The notes under the pieces: generated by a model | Databases searched by the model: none | Seen by the model: the letters and a program-made list of their open reading frames with translations, nothing else | What the model was told of the DNA's origin: nothing | Source of the DNA: Micavibrio sp. UBA1850 | GTDB taxonomy: Bacteria > Pseudomonadota > Alphaproteobacteria > Micavibrionales > Micavibrionaceae | Length of the DNA stretch: 48,387 nucleotides | Assembly: GCA_002338525.1 (NCBI GenBank) | Contig: DDIM01000008.1 | Span: 26,018-74,404 of the forward strand | Direction of reading: 5' to 3' | Position numbers and translations under genes: made by a program | In this document: positions 44,506 to 48,387 of the stretch, piece after piece | Layout: each line of letters begins with the position of its first letter | Position numbering within the stretch: the stretch's first letter is position 1

Positions 44506-45360
44506 CTATAGCTTTCGCACAAAACGCGAAATCCTGATGTCCTCGCCCTTTTCAATCATGAGCGCCTTTATGAATTCTACGCCGAATTGCAAAATCGTAC
44601 AGCCGTACGTCACCCACACCATGAGAAGTACGATTGAACCTGCTGCGCCAAAAACGCTTTCTGGTGAGAATACTTCAATGGCTTTTGCAAACCCCAATTC
44701 TCCCAGTAAGAATAATAGTGAAGAAATAACACCACCCATAAAGGCATATTTTATTCTTATTTTCACATTAGAAAGCACCTTAAATATAATCGTAAACAAA
44801 AGAGAGATTGTTAAAAATGAAACTGCCATTTCTAAAATCTTGATAAAGCCAAGATCTGGAAAATGGTTAACAAGCCAGTTCCCAAATACAGTCAAACCTG
44901 CGGAAAGATACATTGAGATCAGCAATAAAAACCCTATCATCACCGCCACACCAACAGAAACTGTTCGGTTGATCACAACACGCAAAAACGTCTTTTCAGG
45001 TTTAGGCTTAATATTCCAAATTGTATTAAATGTGATTTTGAGCTGATTAAACAAACCAGTTGAGCCAAAAAGCAAAACACCCGCACCGATTAACAATGTC
45101 ACCCAGCCCGTTGCTTTCACGCGCGCGCGGTCAATAATTTTTTCAATGCTTGTTGCCACATCATCGCCCATGAAGTGCCCGATATAGTCATTAATATGCG
45201 TTCGAACAAATTGTTCGTCCAAGAAAAACGTTGTGACCGAGATCATGATAATCATCAATCCAGGAAGTGAGAACACAGCAAAATAAGCCGCCGCCGCGCT
45301 ATATGTCATTGGTGTGTTATCAAGCCACGATAGCGTAGCGTTTTTAAGTATTTTTATCAT
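44506..45360 (-). CDS. YihY/BrkB family inner-membrane protein
   Basis: 284 aa, about six membrane segments. The family signature is TYSAAAAYFAVFSLPGLMI at the first helix, with ATGWVTLLIGAGVLLFGSTG and VWVTYGCTILQFGVEF further on. The protein is often wrongly called RNase BN; its true role is unknown. The frame is open to 45552, but Met at 45360 begins the family-typical sequence; no ribosome-binding site is obvious. It heads the yihY-murI-murD unit and is divergent from the unknown at 45485. Confidence 0.8.
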   Translation of the reverse strand: MIKILKNATLSWLDNTPMTYSAAAAYFAVFSLPGLMIIMISVTTFFLDEQFVRTHINDYIGHFMGDDVATSIEKIIDRARVKATGWVTLLIGAGVLLFGSTGLFNQLKITFNTIWNIKPKPEKTFLRVVINRTVSVGVAVMIGFLLLISMYLSAGLTVFGNWLVNHFPDLGFIKILEMAVSFLTISLLFTIIFKVLSNVKIRIKYAFMGGVISSLLFLLGELGFAKAIEVFSPESVFGAAGSIVLLMVWVTYGCTILQFGVEFIKALMIEKGEDIRISRFVRKL

Positions 45361-45484
45361 GTATTTATAGATAGCAGAGACGCATATGCCGGTAAAGCAT
45401 GTTCTTAATACCCTCTTGTTTTTTATTGACATAAGAACATATCTGTGTAATTTTTTCTCTTCAACAATTATGAAAGTTTGTGAC

Positions 45485-46495
45485 ATGAGCATAGCCACGC
45501 CAAAAAACACCTTCCCTATGGTTGTAAAGCAACCTTTATCCGCGCAAGACACAGCATCATTATATGATGCGATTAAGCGTAGCGATGAAAATGCGACAGT
45601 TTTAATTGAGCTATTAGCGGAAGACTACAATTTGTCTTCAACTCGGCGCGTGACGAAGGACGTTTATATTGAAAATAAAGAAGAATTTTTAATCCCTGAC
45701 ACTTTGGATGCTTATCTTCACGCCGTCTACCACGGCGCTTTTAGTTCGGCTCGGGCCTTGCTCCGAAGCGGTATGGAGCATGGAAGCGCATCACAAGCGC
45801 AAACGCAAAGTCATTTTAACCCAAGTATGAAAATGGAAAGCACAGGAAGCTCTCTCGTCTTTGATGGTGCAAATGATGTTTGCATGGCCATATTGTCAAA
45901 TGATAAAAATGCCTTGAAGAACTTGGTCAAAATGTATGAGGATCTAGGACTTGATTTAGATCTCAATAGAAAAACAGCCACACCCGCAAGCGTATCATCG
46001 TTTAGTGACACAAACGCAACATGCCTCAAGCCTCTTGATATTGCGTTAATGCGCTATGTTGCAGAAGCAATAAAACAAAAAGAGTTTTATGAAGAAAATG
46101 CGCCCAAAATAAAGAAAATGGAAGACAGTCAAAGACTGGCCGAGAAAATTGCTGACAAGTTTGCCGAAAACTCTGGTTTGCTGGGCTTTAAAACTATAAG
46201 TTTTAACACGCCCTCAGCACCAAAACTAAAACCATATGCAAATGATACGATGAATAATATCGAACTTTTGATGTCTTTGGGGGCCACCGGCTCTGAAAAT
46301 GCTTATTTCCCCTTCAGCGATGAAAGTCTACACGCACCTTTCACATGTGACGACAGCTTCGAGAAAATGTCTTACAAAACTTTTTGTACAATGAATTCTG
46401 AGGCCTTTACACCAGCGTTTAGACAGAAATTATTAGGTGAACCTGATCTAGATGCGTTATTTCAAATGAAAAACGCTAAAAATCTAACCCGCTAG
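45485..46495 (+). CDS. Uncharacterised protein with ankyrin-like segments
   Basis: 336 aa, soluble. Segments such as DAYLHAVYHGAFSSARALLR and NNIELLMSLGATGS have the helix-turn-helix look of ankyrin repeats, but the repeats are too few and degenerate to be certain. Between them are charged helices (residues about 200-250). The frame continues to 45386 through a hydrophobic stretch; ATG at 45485 (or 45470) is chosen because that stretch shadows the yihY leader. It ends with a 4-bp overlap with rpoN. It is the only plus-strand gene in the last 10 kb. Confidence 0.5.
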   Translation: MSIATPKNTFPMVVKQPLSAQDTASLYDAIKRSDENATVLIELLAEDYNLSSTRRVTKDVYIENKEEFLIPDTLDAYLHAVYHGAFSSARALLRSGMEHGSASQAQTQSHFNPSMKMESTGSSLVFDGANDVCMAILSNDKNALKNLVKMYEDLGLDLDLNRKTATPASVSSFSDTNATCLKPLDIALMRYVAEAIKQKEFYEENAPKIKKMEDSQRLAEKIADKFAENSGLLGFKTISFNTPSAPKLKPYANDTMNNIELLMSLGATGSENAYFPFSDESLHAPFTCDDSFEKMSYKTFCTMNSEAFTPAFRQKLLGEPDLDALFQMKNAKNLTR

Positions 46496-47958
46496 GTTTT
46501 TTTGATTTTCCGTCGTTGAACCGATGAGGGAATATTTAAAGCCTCACGATATTTTGCAACCGTTCGCCGTGCAACATCAACACCCTCTGCCTTTAGGTGG
46601 GTGACGATTGCATCATCTGAAAGTATGGCTTTTACATCTTCTTGATCGATTAATGTTTTTATCTTTGCTTTCACAGCTTCTGATGAATATGCCCCACCCC
46701 CGTCAGCCGAGCTAATTGAAGATGAGAAGAAGTATTTAAGTTCAAATATACCCCGCGGTGTACCGATATACTTGTTGCTTGTGACACGGCTGATTGTGCT
46801 TTCATGCATGTCAATCTCTTCTGCGATGTCTTTTAATGTCAATGGGCGCAAGAATTCAATTCCATATAAGAAAAACGGGTCTTGTTCTTCTATGATTGCG
46901 GCCGCGGTTTTTAGTATTGTTTGGGCGCGCTGATCCAGTGCGCGGACTAGCCAGCTAGCGGCTTGCATTTGTTCGCTAAGGTATGATTTGTCTTTCTTGT
47001 CGACAGCTTTACTAAGCACAGTTGTGTAATATTCATTATTTACCAAAACGCGCGGTAATGTGTCTGCGTTCAGCTCTACCTTCCAACCGCCACCCACTTC
47101 ACGTGGTAATTTTTTCATCAAAACATCGGGAACAACGGTTTGTGTAATTGAGTGGTCAAAATCAATGGTGGGTTTGGGGCGCAATTGGCGAATGTCTGCC
47201 GCCATATCTTTGACAATGTCACTTTCCACACCACAAATATCCGCAAGCGCCTTGTAATCGTGTTCGCCTAATAAGTGCAAATTCTCAAGAAGGCGTTTCA
47301 TTGCCGTCCCTAACAAACCTTTTTCATCAAGTTGTAGGGCTAGACACTCGGTTAAATCCTTTGCAAAAATTCCCGTTGGGTCCATTTGCTTTAAACGGGG
47401 CACAATTGCGTTAATGCGATCAATTGAGCAGCCAATCTTTTCCGCCAAATTTTCTGGTGTTTCGCGCAAATACCCGGACTCGTCTAAATGCTCGATTAAT
47501 ATTGCGCCGACCATGCGGTCTTTGGTGTCTTTGAAGTCAACATGAAGTTGTTCGGTTAAATGATCACGCAGCGTAATCTTATCCGATACCGTATTTTCTA
47601 ATATATTGTCGCCACCAGCAACACCTGATGAAGACGCGCTCGTTTTATGTGACGCACCCTGGCTTGCATCTGCGTGGGCGGATCCTGCATCAAAATCAGT
47701 TAACGTATCACGCTCGGCGTCGTTGCCTATCGCCTGCTCGTCAGCACGCTCATTTTCTGTGGCGTCACCGTCTTGAGAGGCTTTTGACTCATCGCGCTCA
47801 AGCAAAGGATTTTCAGCAAGCGCCTCTTCGATATATTCAGACAACTCAATGTTTGAAAGCTGCAACAAATGAATGGCTTGTTGCATTTGCTGATTCATCA
47901 CCAGCTGCTGCGACTGTGATTGTTTTAAATCTAAACGTGGGGGTGTGTACTGATTCAT
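46492..47958 (-). CDS. rpoN: RNA polymerase sigma-54 factor
   Basis: 488 aa. Region I is the Gln-rich LDLKQSQSQQLVMNQQMQ start and the ENPLLE motif; an acidic Ser-rich region II follows (residues about 55-115); the core-binding domain has GYLRE and the DPTGIFAKDL pattern; the HTH is MHESTISRVTSNK; and the RpoN box is ARRTVAKYRE (about 463-472). It lies 33 bp downstream of lptB, the usual order. Confidence 0.96.
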   Translation of the reverse strand: MNQYTPPRLDLKQSQSQQLVMNQQMQQAIHLLQLSNIELSEYIEEALAENPLLERDESKASQDGDATENERADEQAIGNDAERDTLTDFDAGSAHADASQGASHKTSASSSGVAGGDNILENTVSDKITLRDHLTEQLHVDFKDTKDRMVGAILIEHLDESGYLRETPENLAEKIGCSIDRINAIVPRLKQMDPTGIFAKDLTECLALQLDEKGLLGTAMKRLLENLHLLGEHDYKALADICGVESDIVKDMAADIRQLRPKPTIDFDHSITQTVVPDVLMKKLPREVGGGWKVELNADTLPRVLVNNEYYTTVLSKAVDKKDKSYLSEQMQAASWLVRALDQRAQTILKTAAAIIEEQDPFFLYGIEFLRPLTLKDIAEEIDMHESTISRVTSNKYIGTPRGIFELKYFFSSSISSADGGGAYSSEAVKAKIKTLIDQEDVKAILSDDAIVTHLKAEGVDVARRTVAKYREALNIPSSVQRRKIKKT

Positions 47959-47991
47959 CGTAATTTAAAGTTTAGCACGTACGCATAAAAT

Positions 47992-48387
47992 TTAAAGAAC
48001 AAAGCCTTCACCTAAATAGACTTGGCGCACGGCGTCATTGGCTACGATCTCGTTTGGCGTCCCCTCCATCAGGACTTTACCATCGTGCAAAATGTAGGCA
48101 CGATCAACAATGCCTAAAGTGTCACGAACATTGTGGTCTGTAATGAGAACGCCAATGCCTCGCGTTTTCAATTGTCCGATCAAATCACGAATGTCACTAA
48201 CGGCAATGGGGTCAATCCCCGCCAAAGGCTCATCGAGTAGGATAAATTGCGGGCGGGCCGCCAAGGCACGTGCAATTTCACAACGGCGGCGCTCGCCCCC
48301 TGATAAGGCGACAGATGGCGTACGTCTGAGGTGAGAGATAGAAAACTCGGAGAGAAGCTCTTCCAACAAGATTTCCTGCCTGTCTTT
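47992..48387 (-). CDS. lptB: LPS export ABC transporter ATPase LptB, C-terminal part (cut by window edge)
   Basis: Cytoplasmic ATPase of the LptBFGC LPS extractor. The frame stays open to the window edge, so the Walker A and Q-loop are missing. Visible are the signature LSGGERRRCEIARALA, Walker B FILLDEPLAGIDP, the H-loop ITDHNVRDTLGI and the YLGEGF end. The 'SGGERRR' and 'DHNVR' wording is specific to LptB. rpoN follows 33 bp later. Confidence 0.94.
   Translation of the reverse strand, partial: KDRQEILLEELLSEFSISHLRRTPSVALSGGERRRCEIARALAARPQFILLDEPLAGIDPIAVSDIRDLIGQLKTRGIGVLITDHNVRDTLGIVDRAYILHDGKVLMEGTPNEIVANDAVRQVYLGEGFVL

Noticed and set aside
44492..45046. 184-aa plus-strand ORF inside yihY
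   Set aside because: Antisense to the conserved BrkB core, no start signal, no known motif.
1..48387. Prophage, IS element, CRISPR, tRNA or rRNA in the window
   Set aside because: No transposase, integrase, repeat array or cloverleaf sequence was seen on reading both strands; a dedicated tRNA scan was not possible.

Overview
The window reads as a gene-dense alphaproteobacterial chromosome segment of moderate to low GC. I did not compute GC, and no rRNA, tRNA, CRISPR array, insertion sequence or prophage was seen. Lineage clues are a SapC-family protein, an IalB-family protein, a CtaG-CoxIII-SURF1 run preceded by a tiny CoxF-like ORF, a PleC/DivJ/PdhS-style histidine kinase, a ScsB-type DsbD and a GST resembling the FtsZ-binding protein FzlA. 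A free-living, respiring, Gram-negative alphaproteobacterium (possibly Micavibrio-like) fits; the genus cannot be fixed from the sequence alone.

Layout. 1-4744: the end of dnaX, ybaB (recR does not follow), a ten-TM metal exporter candidate, exonuclease III and an AT-rich pentapeptide-like membrane protein. 4782-8867: a small unknown gene, then the peptide importer yejB-yejE-yejF without yejA. 8884-12808: cysQ and ugd (minus), sapC (plus), a bidirectional terminator and a periplasmic YceI protein. 12809-18059: a gap holding a 12-bp triple repeat, an HTH/coiled-coil protein, a cysteine-rich secreted protein, a DmdC-like acyl-CoA dehydrogenase, an SLT lysozyme-fold protein and two tandem DUF4402 proteins. 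18056-26920: ispG, guaA, gpt, a HicB-like orphan, a one-domain Clp-type AAA ATPase, divergent serB/serC, a lipoprotein and uppP. 26970-32621: a small membrane protein, cytochrome b561, the FzlA-like GST, a YeeZ-like SDR, a multi-PAS histidine kinase and a large unknown. 32624-38342: a redoxin with its ScsB/DsbD partner, a SpoU methyltransferase, IalB and an M23 endopeptidase. 38483-40832: coxF-ctaG-ctaE-surf1. 40874-48387: a degenerate ptsN, hpf, murD, murI, yihY, an unknown, rpoN and the end of lptB (minus unless stated).

Themes. Cell-envelope work dominates: peptidoglycan precursor supply (murI, murD, uppP), remodelling (SLT, M23), LPS export (lptB), UDP-glucuronate (ugd) and periplasmic thiol redox (ScsB plus redoxin). 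The usual lptB-rpoN-hpf-ptsN cluster is opened by yihY-murI-murD, and its PtsN member has Asn where the phosphorylated His should be. Most convergent gene pairs overlap or abut at their stop codons, with only one clear terminator between convergent genes. I found no defence island or obvious new multi-gene system. The best candidates for unexplored biology are the His-less PtsN, the pentapeptide/TM protein, the orphan AAA domain, the SLT-DUF4402 run and the HTH/coiled-coil gene with its inverted repeat.
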